A DNA stretch of 64,000 bases, from NCBI GenBank assembly GCA_022796015.1, contig JAAWHU010000001.1, forward strand, positions 45,303 to 109,302, written 5' to 3'. The notes beneath the pieces were generated by a model. It was not told where the DNA came from. It saw only the letters and a program-made list of their open reading frames with translations, and did no database searches. Shown here piece after piece: positions 34,778-43,790 of this stretch. Made by a program: the position numbers and the translations under genes. The first letter of the stretch is position 1. Each line of letters starts with the position of its first letter. The DNA comes from Hungatella sp. (lineage in GTDB: Bacteria > Bacillota > Clostridia > Lachnospirales > Lachnospiraceae).

Positions 34778-35539
34778 CTATACCCTGGACATAACCGCCG
34801 TCACGGCCACCAAAGCCAGCTCCTCTATCTGCAGAAACCATCCCGCCAGATCCCCTGTCATTCCTCCGAATTCCCGGCAGGCGGTTCTGTAATACCCGCC
34901 GAACACCAGCACGCAGCAGCACACAGCAGCCCCAGCTATCCTCCATCCGCCATAGGAGGCGAGAAATCCCACAGATACAACGATATAGCAGAGCATGGAT
35001 GCCATCACGGCCTTCTGCCTGGCCCCGTGGGAAAAAGACGCCGCCAGCCCCTCTTTTTTAGCCTTTGGAAATACCACCACAGACAGACCGCTCATGGCTC
35101 TGGTGAGCACGTAGATTCCGCCCACAACCGGAAGCAGCCTTACAGGAAGCTCCGAAAAAACCGCCAGATAGGTCAGGAGATACACACTCCCCTTTATCAT
35201 AGCAAATGCGCCCATATGAGGATCTTTTAATATCTCCAGCTTTTTCTCCTTCTCTCCGTAAGAAGACCTTGCATCCGACACATCCAGAAACCCATCCATG
35301 TGGATTCCCCCCGTAATCACAAGAGGCAGCACCGTACCTCCTGCGGCATAGGCCAGAGAGCCAAGGTTCACGGCCTCCGATACCTGCCCCCACAGCCACA
35401 GACAGATTCCCATAACCAGGCCTATGAGGGGGAAAAAACACAAGGCGTATTTCATCCGTTCCTGGCTCCAGGAAACCCTAGGCATGGGAATTCTGGAATA
35501 CATAGAAAATGCAATTACCAGGCTGCCAAGCAGATTCAT
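34778..35539 (-). CDS. cobS: Adenosylcobinamide-GDP ribazoletransferase
   Basis: The 253-residue polytopic enzyme joins adenosylcobinamide-GDP with alpha-ribazole to finish cobalamin. It has the N-terminal YSRIPMPRVSW, the substrate-binding region VLPLVITGGIHMDGFLDVSDA, GAFAMIKGSVYLL, and further hydrophobic helices. The start at 35539 has GGAGGAGCG before it; an upstream in-frame ATG overlaps that site. It is downstream of cobU by 39 bp. Confidence 0.93.
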   Translation of the reverse strand: MNLLGSLVIAFSMYSRIPMPRVSWSQERMKYALCFFPLIGLVMGICLWLWGQVSEAVNLGSLAYAAGGTVLPLVITGGIHMDGFLDVSDARSSYGEKEKKLEILKDPHMGAFAMIKGSVYLLTYLAVFSELPVRLLPVVGGIYVLTRAMSGLSVVVFPKAKKEGLAASFSHGARQKAVMASMLCYIVVSVGFLASYGGWRIAGAAVCCCVLVFGGYYRTACREFGGMTGDLAGWFLQIEELALVAVTAVMSRV

Positions 35540-35578
35540 ATTCGCTCCTCCCCCCATCTTTCCTTTGTCCGCTGAGGA

Positions 35579-36091
35579 TTACTTGATCTTTACAGGAATT
35601 CCGTAGACCACCTCCGTCACCCAGTCTGCCTCCCTTGCCAGATTCTTGTTCACCTGGCCCAGGACTGCCCGGTAGGCCTCTGTCTCCACTCCGTAAAACA
35701 GCCCATCGGAAAAAATATCATTGGTTATAATCATAAGGGTTTTTGTCCGTTTTTTCAAGTCCAGGATATCATCAGTCAGGATCTGAGCCATATCTTCCTC
35801 CTTGCCCTCTCCGCTGTAGAATAGATTCATCGTCAGATTGCCCAGACATTCCAGAAGCACAGAGCTCTCTGCAGGGATCATCAGGCTGTTCACCCTTCCA
35901 TAGCATTCTATGGTCTCAAATCCTTTGCCCCGGCGCATGGCCCGGTGCCTCTCCACCCGCGCCTCCCCCTCCTCATCCAGGGGCCTCATGGTGGCAAGGT
36001 AGATCCTCCTTCCCTGCCGCTCCCTCATCATCAATGTTTCCCCATACTCCGACTTCCCGCTTCCGCTCCCCCCGATAATCAGATGCATCAT
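35579..36091 (-). CDS. cobU: Adenosylcobinamide kinase / guanylyltransferase
   Basis: The 170-residue bifunctional enzyme phosphorylates and guanylylates adenosylcobinamide. It has the P-loop GGSGSGKSEYGE (residues 7-18), the ATM...RVERHRAMR region with the His that carries GMP, LLECLGNLTMN and TNDIFSDGLF...YRAVLGQVN. All motifs are present, unlike the short copy at 34271. It is transcribed between cobT and cobS. Confidence 0.94.
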   Translation of the reverse strand: MMHLIIGGSGSGKSEYGETLMMRERQGRRIYLATMRPLDEEGEARVERHRAMRRGKGFETIECYGRVNSLMIPAESSVLLECLGNLTMNLFYSGEGKEEDMAQILTDDILDLKKRTKTLMIITNDIFSDGLFYGVETEAYRAVLGQVNKNLAREADWVTEVVYGIPVKIK

Positions 36092-36113
36092 GGCAGCTCC
36101 TTTCCTACAGCCC

Positions 36114-37199
36114 TCAGATAGATTCAGATGTCAAAAATTCCTCATACTCCTGGATATCCATATCCTGAAAGGTACTCATATGCAGATAGATGTCTGCTGC
36201 CATGGAAAGCATTGGCACAAACGCCATGGCTCCCGTGCCTTCCCCGAGGCACAGCCCTCCCTGGATGGGCGCTTTTAATCCCAGCTTTTCAAGAATCAAA
36301 CTGCCTGCCGGCTCCGCAGACACGTGGGAAGCCAGCAGATACCCGGTTATGTCAGGGCACAGCTTCCAGGCAGCCAGAGCCGCCGCCGCCGTGATCACGC
36401 CGTCAAGAATCACGGGAATCCGGTATATAGCCCCTCCAAGACACACTCCCGCAAGTCCTGCCAGATCAAACCCTCCTACCTTGGAGAGCACGTCTATGGC
36501 GTCTTCCTTATCCGGCCTGTGAAAAGACACAGCCTCCTCAATCACCTTCCGTTTTCTTGCCAGCCCCTCATCAGACAGCCCGGCCCCCCTTCCTGTCATG
36601 AGAGAAGGCTCTGCCTCCAGAAGCACGGAAGCTACGGCGGCGCTGGTGGTCGTGTTGCCGATGCCCATCTCCCCCACCGCCAGAAGATGACAGCCCTTTT
36701 CCTTCAGTTCCTTCACTATGGATATACCGGTCTCAAGAGCTTTTATAGTCTCCTGCCTGGTCATAGCCTGCTCTCTCAGGAAATTCCTGGTTCCGTATGC
36801 AATCTTTCTCTGCACAAGGGGATATATGCTGCCGCAGTCCTCCAGATCAGAGGCCACCCCGATGTCCACAGGGATCACCTGCACTCCCGCCTGCCTGGCC
36901 ATGATGCAGACACAGGACTGCCCTCTGGTAAAGTTCTTTGTTACTACCGCAGTCACTTCCTGACCTGTCTGGGTCACGCCTTCGGCTACCACTCCGTTAT
37001 CGGCACACATAATAACCAGGGCCTTCTTGTGAATACACACCCGCTCCTGCCTCTGGATTCCGGCGATCTTTACAACATCCTCCTCCAGGACCCCTAAGCT
37101 GTTCAAGGGTTTTGCCACATGGCTCCATCGTTGTCTTGCCCGGCCCCTTGCCTCCTGGGAAATAGGCCTGATCCGGGATATTTCTTCCTCCAGCTTCAT
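36114..37199 (-). CDS. cobT: Nicotinate-nucleotide:dimethylbenzimidazole phosphoribosyltransferase
   Basis: The 361-residue enzyme activates the lower-ligand base (dimethylbenzimidazole or another base) to its alpha-riboside phosphate. The sequence has PLNSLGVLEEDVVKIAGIQ, MCADNGVVAEGVTQ, GEMGIGNTTTSAAV, GGFDLAGLAGVCLGGA and the C-terminal LCLGEGTGAMA, with the catalytic Glu. It is the first gene of the leftward cobTUS group and diverges from the orphan gene. No cobalamin riboswitch was recognised upstream. Confidence 0.95.
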   Translation of the reverse strand: MKLEEEISRIRPISQEARGRARQRWSHVAKPLNSLGVLEEDVVKIAGIQRQERVCIHKKALVIMCADNGVVAEGVTQTGQEVTAVVTKNFTRGQSCVCIMARQAGVQVIPVDIGVASDLEDCGSIYPLVQRKIAYGTRNFLREQAMTRQETIKALETGISIVKELKEKGCHLLAVGEMGIGNTTTSAAVASVLLEAEPSLMTGRGAGLSDEGLARKRKVIEEAVSFHRPDKEDAIDVLSKVGGFDLAGLAGVCLGGAIYRIPVILDGVITAAAALAAWKLCPDITGYLLASHVSAEPAGSLILEKLGLKAPIQGGLCLGEGTGAMAFVPMLSMAADIYLHMSTFQDMDIQEYEEFLTSESI

Positions 37200-37301
37200 C
37201 CTTTTGCTTCCTCCAGCACCGTTTTGTAAAATTTATTTTATCACACATGTCTGTTTCTTTCTACCTGAAAAAGATTGATGGAGTTATCCTATATAATTTT
37301 C

Positions 37302-37328
37302 TCAAAATTTTCCCAATTAAGCCGATAT
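37302..37328 (+). promoter_or_regulatory. Sigma-28-like promoter candidate of the orphan gene
   Basis: GCCGATAT (37321-37328) with TCAA 15 bp upstream (37302-37305) has the same spacing and the same -10 octamer as the flagellin promoter at 23076. Transcription would start near 37335, 36 bp before the orphan ATG. In AT-rich DNA this may be chance. Confidence 0.45.
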
Positions 37329-37370
37329 ATGTTATAAGAGCACATGTTCCAGCACAGGAAAGGAAACCAT

Positions 37371-38831
37371 ATGTCAAATTTAAAAACCGCCGGTACTGCT
37401 GTCGAACCGGAGACGCTGATGCGGGGAATGACCAGCACGATTATGGAACAGCGTGAAAAAATCCGCGAAGAACAGAGGGAGGAAGAACAGGAAAAACCTA
37501 AAGACACTGCAGAGCTTTCGGAAACACTCAGATGGTTTTCCTCTGACGGAACCATTTCTGCAGACGAGGCTCCCGACTGGAAACCGCTTTTAGAATGGCA
37601 GCCTGACCCGAATCTGGATGTTCCAACTCAGCTTCAGCAGCTGTCAAAGCTGTATCTCACCCTCCTGGAAGCCGTATTAAAATATACGGAAGGAGAACAT
37701 CTGGAGGAACAGCTGGCACGCTTAGACGCTCTGGTGGCTCAAAAGCTGAATCTTCTGTTGGAGCAGAATCTGAAGCAGCTAACATCCCTTTTAGAAGAGG
37801 CCGGACAAACCGACGCATTGGACGACATCCGATCCAGCCTTTACAGACAGACTGCCGGAAAGTCCCTTTCTCCCCGGGCCGCACACTCCCTTTTTGCCCC
37901 GAGAGGAGCATCAGGAAAAGGCGTCCCTCTTCCCGGGCGCCTTGACAGAACCGGCCGGCCTGAAGACCACGCATTAAGGGGCGCCCCAAAAGGTATGATT
38001 TATCAATCCTCCGGGAAGCAGAATACGCGGTTCCAGCACCTCTATGACACACAGCAAACTTCCTGGAAAGAGCAGATACGCCAGAGAAATGCAGTCATCA
38101 TCAATGCAAGAAAGGGCATCTCCGAAAACACCTTTAAGCAGGGAGCCTGTACCTCCTTGTCTGGCAGGGAACTGGAGCGGGCCAATGGGTTTGCCGCACA
38201 TATGAGAGGCAGCGGTAATCTGTTTAAAAATCCCGGCATCAATGCCAGGAACGAGGAGGTGACGGGTCTTTTGGCTGCAGTCATGTCCATCAAAGGACAA
38301 GTGTATGTGAAAGAGCAAAGCCCCGGCAGCTCTATTACCCTTCCCCTTCAGAATGCCATCGAAAAAATCATCCATCAGTACATAGGCCGAAAGGACGCCT
38401 CCACTGTCTATTACCACACCCTTTCCGCCTACAGACAAATGCAGAATCCGCAGAAGGCCATTGAGGAGGGACAAAACTATGCTTACCGGCAGTTTCGGGA
38501 AAAGCAGAAGGATCCCCTATGCCAAAAATCTCCTCAGTATTCCAAGGATTCCGGGTTTTTTCGAGCCATGTCAAAAGGTCTAAATCCTGAAAAAGAATTT
38601 GCCGTGGGAGTTAACATTCTTCAAAAAGACTGGCAGAATTTTTTATGTGCCGTAGGCAGCAGGCAGTCTTCTTATTTATCAAGAATCGGCATCCACAGCC
38701 CCTGGGGGCTTCTGGCAGATACCAGGATGGTTTGGTCAGACAGGGATTGGAGTATGGGAAAAATCTTACTGGGCACCGCATTGATCATGATTGTGGGTTC
38801 TCTGGCCGTCCTATTGTTCCGGCTGATTTGA
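37371..38831 (+). CDS. Large orphan protein with C-terminal membrane anchor, function unknown
   Basis: I do not recognise a family in this 486-residue protein. It begins MSNLKTAGTAV with GGAAAGGAAACC before the ATG. An acidic charged N-terminus (MEQREKIREEQREEEQEKP) follows, then a Leu-rich helical region (residues about 80-170, YLTLLEAVLKYTEGEHLEEQL...LLEQNLKQLTSLLEEA), a basic middle with Gly/Arg patches, and a helical region near 320-390. One hydrophobic helix closes the protein (ILLGTALIMIVGSLAVLLFRLI). No signal peptide is present, so it looks tail-anchored with the bulk in the cytoplasm. It stands alone on the plus strand, interrupts the cobalamin genes, and may have a sigma-28-like promoter. 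Confidence 0.7.
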   Translation: MSNLKTAGTAVEPETLMRGMTSTIMEQREKIREEQREEEQEKPKDTAELSETLRWFSSDGTISADEAPDWKPLLEWQPDPNLDVPTQLQQLSKLYLTLLEAVLKYTEGEHLEEQLARLDALVAQKLNLLLEQNLKQLTSLLEEAGQTDALDDIRSSLYRQTAGKSLSPRAAHSLFAPRGASGKGVPLPGRLDRTGRPEDHALRGAPKGMIYQSSGKQNTRFQHLYDTQQTSWKEQIRQRNAVIINARKGISENTFKQGACTSLSGRELERANGFAAHMRGSGNLFKNPGINARNEEVTGLLAAVMSIKGQVYVKEQSPGSSITLPLQNAIEKIIHQYIGRKDASTVYYHTLSAYRQMQNPQKAIEEGQNYAYRQFREKQKDPLCQKSPQYSKDSGFFRAMSKGLNPEKEFAVGVNILQKDWQNFLCAVGSRQSSYLSRIGIHSPWGLLADTRMVWSDRDWSMGKILLGTALIMIVGSLAVLLFRLI

Positions 38832-38868
38832 CCGCCCCAGTCTCCGGCCTCCTCTGCCGCTATTTGGG

Positions 38869-38914
38869 TTATTCTGACCATATCCTGCAGGAAAAGACAT
38901 CTTCACCATGGAAA
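38869..38914. mobile_element. Palindromic MITE-like element, copy F (short fragment)
   Basis: The 46 bp correspond to the left interior of the full element (TTATTCTGACCATATCCTGC, AGGAAAAGACATCTTCACC). Both ends are missing. It lies between the orphan gene and cbiT. Confidence 0.65.
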
Positions 38915-38924
38915 GAACCGTCCA

Positions 38925-39500
38925 TCACCCCACGCCGGCCCATGGGTCTCTCCCTCCCATGGAAATCACATACACCGGATTCTGCCCCTTCATCAGATGA
39001 TAGTTCCCTGTCCTTTCCCCCTTTGCCACATGAAGGGACAGGATCTCAGGCTCCAGGTTCCGTTTTTTTGCGGCGTCCAGAACCTGGCTTAAGCTTTCTA
39101 AGGCAATGACATTGACTACAATCCGCACGGAAGGGTTCTTTTCCAGCACTGTCCTAAGAATCTGCTCCATACGGCCTCCGCTGCCGCCTACAAACACACA
39201 GTCCGGCGCAGGAAGGCCTGTCAAAGCCTCCGGCGCGCTTCCCCGGATGACAGATACATTTTCCACCTGAAAACGTTCACAGTTTTTTTCTATAAGCCGA
39301 ATCCCTTCCTCATTCCTCTCTATGGCAAAGACCCGGCCTCCGGGCATCTGTCCGGCTGCCTCCACAGACACAGAACCTGTCCCTGCGCCGATGTCATAGA
39401 GTATGGCGCCGGGCTCCAGCTCCAGCTTGGAGATGGACACGGCACGAACCTCGCTTTTTGTCATGGGAATGCTTCCCCGTATAAACCATTCATCTCTCAT
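38925..39500 (-). CDS. cbiT: Cobalt-precorrin-6B C15-methyltransferase (decarboxylating)
   Basis: The 191-residue Rossmann-fold SAM methyltransferase methylates C-15 and removes the C-12 acetate carboxyl. It has RGSIPMTKSEVRAVSISKLEL at the N-terminus, the SAM loop YDIGAGTGSVSVEAA, and FVGGSGG. The start at 39500 has GGGAGGA upstream; the longer frame is a shadow of cbiJE. It partners CbiE, here fused to CbiJ just upstream. Confidence 0.93.
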   Translation of the reverse strand: MRDEWFIRGSIPMTKSEVRAVSISKLELEPGAILYDIGAGTGSVSVEAAGQMPGGRVFAIERNEEGIRLIEKNCERFQVENVSVIRGSAPEALTGLPAPDCVFVGGSGGRMEQILRTVLEKNPSVRIVVNVIALESLSQVLDAAKKRNLEPEILSLHVAKGERTGNYHLMKGQNPVYVISMGGRDPWAGVG

Positions 39501-39519
39501 AGGTATCCTCCCTGTTGTC

Positions 39520-40926
39520 TCATATGTTCTCGGCAAGAACAGCCCACAGAGTCCCCTCGTCAGCCCCCTGAAAAGCCGCCTCCACTTCCTCCACGCTCCC
39601 TTGGATGATCCTCTCCTGAGGGTAGGACAGCCAGGCGCCGGCAGATATGCGGACACCAGCTGCTCCCGCCTCCTTCAGCCGTCTGCACAGTTCCTCCATA
39701 GACTTTCTGTCCCCCATAAGGAAGAAGACTCTCCCATGGTCCCGCAGAAGGGCCGCCGGATCTGCCGGGCGGCCGTGAAGGCTTGCGGGATACACATTTT
39801 CCCAGGTGGTTTTCAGTCTGGCGCACAAAAAAGACAGGGTGGAAATTCCCGGAAGCATACGGGTCTCATACCGGTGGGGATGCTTTGCCAAAAGCTCCTC
39901 CATAGCCCTGGCCCCGCTGTAAAATCCCGTGTCCCCGGAAAATACCACCACGGCCTCCTGGATATGGGGATTCGCCTCCAGCCAGCAAAGGATCTCTTCC
40001 GGTTTGTAGGAAATCAACGTCTCCTTTCTGCTGCACCATGGCCCCACGCTTTCCATCATCCGCTTGGCCCCGGCCACTGCCTGGGCTTTCTCAAGGCATT
40101 TTAACACCTCCATGGTCATCTGGCCCGGGCCTCCCATGCCGATACCGGCCAGCCAGACTCTGCACCGTGTGGATTTTCCATAAGGCTTCAGCCGGTTCAT
40201 GGCTTCTTCCGCCGTGACTCCCTCCGGCTTTACCGGCCTGCCTATGGCCACAACCTTCACGCCTGCCTTATGGGCGGCTTCTATTTTCTCCTGAAATCCT
40301 CCTGCGGCTCCCGACTCCTTGGTGACCAGATAACGGGCCCCTGTCATGGCCAAAAGAGCCAGATTCATCTCAACGGAAAAGGGTCCCTGCATGGCGATGA
40401 TCTGTCGGCCTGCAAGCCCTGCCTTCTCACATGCAGCCAGGGCCCCTTGGTCCGGCAGCACTCTTGCAAAGACCCGCTCCTTAAAATTCCTGATGTGAGA
40501 AAATGCTTCCAGCTCCCTGCTTCCCGTAGTGAGAAGGATATTCCCCTCCGCACAGGACAGATAATCTGCCGCCTCCCCTGCCGACAAGACCCACAGAATC
40601 TGTCCCCTTCCCTCCTGGCTTTCCCTTGCCACCCTGAGATAGTCCACTCCCTGTCTGCTGCATGCCTCCTGGATATTCTTCGTCACCGCGGCGGCATAAG
40701 GGTGGGAGGCGTCCACCACCAGGGAAGGCTGCTTAAAGGCCAAAAGTTCTTCCATCTCTTCTCTGCTTTTTGCTCCCCGACACAGGTTTACCCATGAATT
40801 TTCTTTCACAAGCTCTGCACCATAATCCGACACCACGCTTACCAAGGCCGGGATCTCATGATTCCCGCAGTACTCCGCAAGCCTCCGTCCCTCCGTGGTT
40901 CCTCCGAATATTATGACCTTACACAT
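39520..40926 (-). CDS. cbiJE: Fused CbiJ (cobalt-precorrin-6A reductase) and CbiE (C5-methyltransferase)
   Basis: The protein has 468 residues. The first 240 or so are CbiJ/CobK (VIIFGGTTEGRRLAEYC, LVVDASHPYAAAVTKNIQ, RYLVTKESGAAGGFQEKI), an NAD(P)H-dependent reductase of the corrin ring. Then a CbiE-type tetrapyrrole methylase begins with WLAGIGMGGPGQMTMEVLKCL and continues through VVVFSGDTGFYSGA and ISTLSFLCARL. The start at 40926 (MCKVIIFGG) overlaps the end of cbiH by 8 bp. Fusion of consecutive or near-consecutive steps is known for cobalamin genes; this JE order is worth noting. Nothing looks truncated. Confidence 0.88.
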   Translation of the reverse strand: MCKVIIFGGTTEGRRLAEYCGNHEIPALVSVVSDYGAELVKENSWVNLCRGAKSREEMEELLAFKQPSLVVDASHPYAAAVTKNIQEACSRQGVDYLRVARESQEGRGQILWVLSAGEAADYLSCAEGNILLTTGSRELEAFSHIRNFKERVFARVLPDQGALAACEKAGLAGRQIIAMQGPFSVEMNLALLAMTGARYLVTKESGAAGGFQEKIEAAHKAGVKVVAIGRPVKPEGVTAEEAMNRLKPYGKSTRCRVWLAGIGMGGPGQMTMEVLKCLEKAQAVAGAKRMMESVGPWCSRKETLISYKPEEILCWLEANPHIQEAVVVFSGDTGFYSGARAMEELLAKHPHRYETRMLPGISTLSFLCARLKTTWENVYPASLHGRPADPAALLRDHGRVFFLMGDRKSMEELCRRLKEAGAAGVRISAGAWLSYPQERIIQGSVEEVEAAFQGADEGTLWAVLAENI

Positions 40927-41656
40927 ACCGGTATCCCCTGGGTGTAACCATACGCCCATTCTTCACTGTGGTTTTGGAGCTGCCGATGTATACCGTGGTG
41001 AACATGTCCGCCGGGGCGTCGGCCAGCTCTCTTAAGGTCATAAGCTCCATGGCCTGCCCCTCTCTTCCGATGTTTTTCACCATGCCGCATACCGTATCCG
41101 GGCTCTGGTACCTTCCCACTACCTCACAGGCCCATTTCAGATAGTCCTTTCTGCGGCGGCTGGCCGGATTGTAGAGGCAGATCACCAGATCCGACATGGC
41201 GGCGCACTCCAGACGCTTTTCAATCTGCTCCTTTGGGGTCAGCAGGTCGCTTAAACTGATGACTGCAAAATCGTGGCACACCGGGGCGCCGAGAAGGGCG
41301 GCCCCGGCACTGGCCGCCGTGACTCCCGCCACCATCTCCACCTCCACCTGGGGATATTCTCCTGCCAGCTCCAGAATCAGCCCCGCCATACCGTAGATTC
41401 CCGCGTCCCCGCTGCACACCATGGACACCACATGGCCCTGATCCGCCTTCTCCAAGGCCATGCGGCACCGCTCCACCTCCTTCATCATGGGCGTGGACAC
41501 ACATTCCTTCGCCGGAAAATACTCCCGGATCAGATCAATATATACTGTATATCCAATGAGAATCTGGCTTTTGCTCAATACCCCTGCCGCCCTTATGGTC
41601 ATCTGCTCATACTCTCCCGGCCCTATTCCCACCACATACAATTTTTTCTCGCTCAT
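40919..41656 (-). CDS. cbiH: Cobalt-precorrin-3B C17-methyltransferase
   Basis: The 245-residue SAM-dependent tetrapyrrole methylase starts LYVVGIGPGEYEQMT and has the SAM-binding CSGDAGIYGMAG, AGVTAASAGAALLGAP, and ICLYNPASRRRKDYL. It performs ring contraction and C-17 methylation. The start lies 1 bp after the cbiG stop, and its end overlaps cbiJE. Confidence 0.93.
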   Translation of the reverse strand: MSEKKLYVVGIGPGEYEQMTIRAAGVLSKSQILIGYTVYIDLIREYFPAKECVSTPMMKEVERCRMALEKADQGHVVSMVCSGDAGIYGMAGLILELAGEYPQVEVEMVAGVTAASAGAALLGAPVCHDFAVISLSDLLTPKEQIEKRLECAAMSDLVICLYNPASRRRKDYLKWACEVVGRYQSPDTVCGMVKNIGREGQAMELMTLRELADAPADMFTTVYIGSSKTTVKNGRMVTPRGYRYV

Positions 41657-41657
41657 G

Positions 41658-42785
41658 TCAAAACGTTCCTTTCCATTCTTCCTCTGCCAAGGCCACGGTG
41701 ACTCCCGGGAATACCTGCTTGGAACAGATCACCTTTCCTTTTGACGACAAAAGAGCCGCTCTCTCGCATACATTCCCCACCCCTGTCACCTGGGCCACAA
41801 AGTCGGACTCCTGAAATTCTCCTTTGACTTCTTTCAAAGACCTGGCCGTGAACGTGTGAAAGGGAACATGAAAGGCTTCTGCCAGCTCTAAAAGTCCCGG
41901 CTCCTTTTCTTTCAGGTCAATGCTTGCCACTGCCGCCACAGACTCCGGCACACAGTTCCGGCGCCTTAACACCTCCAGGACACAGGCCTTGATCTCCTTT
42001 CCCGGAACCTTCCCGCGGCATCCCACACCGATGTGGATGATCTTTGGCACCAGCCTTAAGACAGATATCTCCTCTGCCCCTTTTTTATGGTCTCTGTAAA
42101 GATCTCTCTCCCCGATTCTGTCAGGCCTTCTGGTGATCCAGATATTCTGTTCCCCCACCCGGTCCTCCATAAGCTCCTCCGGCCATATGCCTGTAAGGGG
42201 GTAATCGCTGAACATCCCGACCAAAGCCCCCTTAAGAATCTGTGCCGAGATCTCCTTTGCCAGGCTCCTGTCCATGATCTGAAGACCGTTTTTTACTGCA
42301 AATACATCTACTGCAAACCGGTGGTTCACGTCTGTAGCCGTAGTAATCACGGGAACCCCCTTCAGGATCTCTGCCGCCGCTTGGGCCAGGTCGTTGGCTC
42401 CCCCCACATGGCCGGACAGAAGGGGGATGGCAAACCTTCCTGCTTCGTCCACATCAACCACGGCAGGGTCCTTCCACTTGTCCTGAATCCACGGGGCGAT
42501 GGCGCGGACTGCAATGCCTGCGGCGCCGATAAAAATAAGGGCCTGGGAATCCTCAAACCGCTCCCGGGCCCACAGGCTCACAGGCTCCTCCACCTGAAAC
42601 ATAACGGTATTTCCCTGCAGGGACTCCTTATGCTCCGTCGCCCTATGATCTGCGTTAGAGCGCATCTTTTCATAGCTTCTGCACAGGTATCCGCACTTCT
42701 CAAGTCCCAGGTTCAGCGCCCAATTCACCTGTCTGCCTCTGTCCGTAAAGCTGATGATAGCCACATGCTTCTTCCTTTTCTCCAC
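41658..42785 (-). CDS. cbiG: Cobalt-precorrin-5A hydrolase
   Basis: The 375-residue protein opens the delta-lactone with loss of the C-20 carbon as acetaldehyde. The N-terminal region has ALIFIGAAGIAVRAIAPW and PLLSGHVGGANDLAQ. The C-terminal domain starts IHIGVGCRGKVPGKEI and has ESVAAVASIDLKEKEPGL. The length is normal for standalone CbiG. It is tightly packed with cbiF (2 bp gap) and cbiH. Confidence 0.93.
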   Translation of the reverse strand: MEKRKKHVAIISFTDRGRQVNWALNLGLEKCGYLCRSYEKMRSNADHRATEHKESLQGNTVMFQVEEPVSLWARERFEDSQALIFIGAAGIAVRAIAPWIQDKWKDPAVVDVDEAGRFAIPLLSGHVGGANDLAQAAAEILKGVPVITTATDVNHRFAVDVFAVKNGLQIMDRSLAKEISAQILKGALVGMFSDYPLTGIWPEELMEDRVGEQNIWITRRPDRIGERDLYRDHKKGAEEISVLRLVPKIIHIGVGCRGKVPGKEIKACVLEVLRRRNCVPESVAAVASIDLKEKEPGLLELAEAFHVPFHTFTARSLKEVKGEFQESDFVAQVTGVGNVCERAALLSSKGKVICSKQVFPGVTVALAEEEWKGTF

Positions 42786-42787
42786 GG

Positions 42788-43546
42788 TTACTCCTTTCTC
42801 TTCCGGTATTCCGTGGAGAATCCGGGGTCATACAGCTTGGAGCGGTCATAGGAATCATGACACACCCCATGGCCCACAATAATCAAGGCTGTCTTTGTAA
42901 TCTTATGTTCCCGGGCTGCCTCCTCCAGAGTCCTAAGGGTGCACACCACCTGCTTTTCCTCAGGCCATGTGGCCTTATAGACAATGGCGGCCGGCGTATC
43001 CGGCTCATAGCCGCCTTTTATCAGCTCCCGGGAAAGTTCTTTTACCATCCCGGCGCTGAGAAAGATCACCATAGAGGCCCTGTGAGCGGCAAAAGCAGCA
43101 ATGGATTCTCTCTCCGGGACAGGGGTTCTCCCTGCCATCCGGGTGATCACCACACTCTGGGACACCCCCGGCAGAGTGTATTCCATGTTGAGGGCAGCAG
43201 CGGCGGCACAGAAAGAGCTGACCCCCGGGCACACCTCATAGGCAATGGATTCCTTTTCCAGCTCATCCATCTGCTCCCTCACTGCACCGTAAAGGCTGGG
43301 GTCTCCCGTGTGAAGCCTTACGGTCATTTCTCCCTTTCGCTCTGCATCCACTATGACTCGGATCACTTCCTCCAGGGTCATGAAAGCACTGTTGTAGATC
43401 CGGCATCCTTCCTTTGTCTCCTTTAAAAGGCCCGGATTTACCAGAGAACCGGCATAGATCACCACGTCCGCAGCACCTAAAAGCCTCAGTCCCCTCACGG
43501 TAATCAAATCCTCTGCACCAGGCCCTGCTCCTACAAAATAAACCAT
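42788..43546 (-). CDS. cbiF: Cobalt-precorrin-4 C11-methyltransferase
   Basis: The 252-residue tetrapyrrole methylase has VYFVGAGPGAEDLITVRGLRLL at the start, the SAM pocket HTGDPSLYGAVREQ, GVSSFCAAAAAL and TRMAGRTPVPE. Element copy G lies 29 bp upstream, between it and cobI/cbiL. Without the element the cobI-type stop TAG would directly abut this ATG. Confidence 0.94.
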   Translation of the reverse strand: MVYFVGAGPGAEDLITVRGLRLLGAADVVIYAGSLVNPGLLKETKEGCRIYNSAFMTLEEVIRVIVDAERKGEMTVRLHTGDPSLYGAVREQMDELEKESIAYEVCPGVSSFCAAAAALNMEYTLPGVSQSVVITRMAGRTPVPERESIAAFAAHRASMVIFLSAGMVKELSRELIKGGYEPDTPAAIVYKATWPEEKQVVCTLRTLEEAAREHKITKTALIIVGHGVCHDSYDRSKLYDPGFSTEYRKRKE

Positions 43547-43575
43547 CTAAATATTCCTTTCTCTCACGATCATAA

Positions 43576-43790
43576 TAGGTGATTGCCAAACTCAAAGCCA
43601 GGAGAATATTCTGACCATACATTTCATCCAAAGCCTGCTGCATCAGGCATTCCAATGAGCCCAGGAAAGCAGAACCCAGTCAGGGATCATCCCTCCTGTG
43701 TTCTATGGTCTCATTTTCATGGTGCAAATGTCTTTTCCTGTAATATATGGTCAGAATATTCCGCTAAGTTTTGAGTTTCGCAGCTATCTA
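43576..43790. mobile_element. Palindromic MITE-like element, copy G (full length, 215 bp)
   Basis: Flanked by 10-bp direct repeats ACGATCATAA (43566-43575 and 43791-43800). The interior is inverted relative to copies A and B. It enters the 3' end of the cbiL gene and supplies its present stop codon. Excising it in silico with one repeat restores a reading frame ending ...IVRERNI and TAG right before the cbiF start. This is direct evidence that it is an insertion. Confidence 0.9.

Noticed and set aside
34776..34790. Target duplication for element copies C and E
   Set aside because: Neighbouring bases share only weak matches (for example CTATTA against CTATAC), not enough to claim.
37200..37370. 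Cobalamin riboswitch ahead of cobT
   Set aside because: The interval is AT-rich and has no GCCACUG or B12-box-like core.
43583..43774. Small ORFs inside the palindromic elements
   Set aside because: Their peptides reappear in every copy because the DNA is repeated; no ribosome sites and frames differ between copies.
4733..43790. CRISPR array
   Set aside because: The repeats are 65-216 bp, dispersed over 39 kb and self-complementary, with no regular spacing or cas genes.
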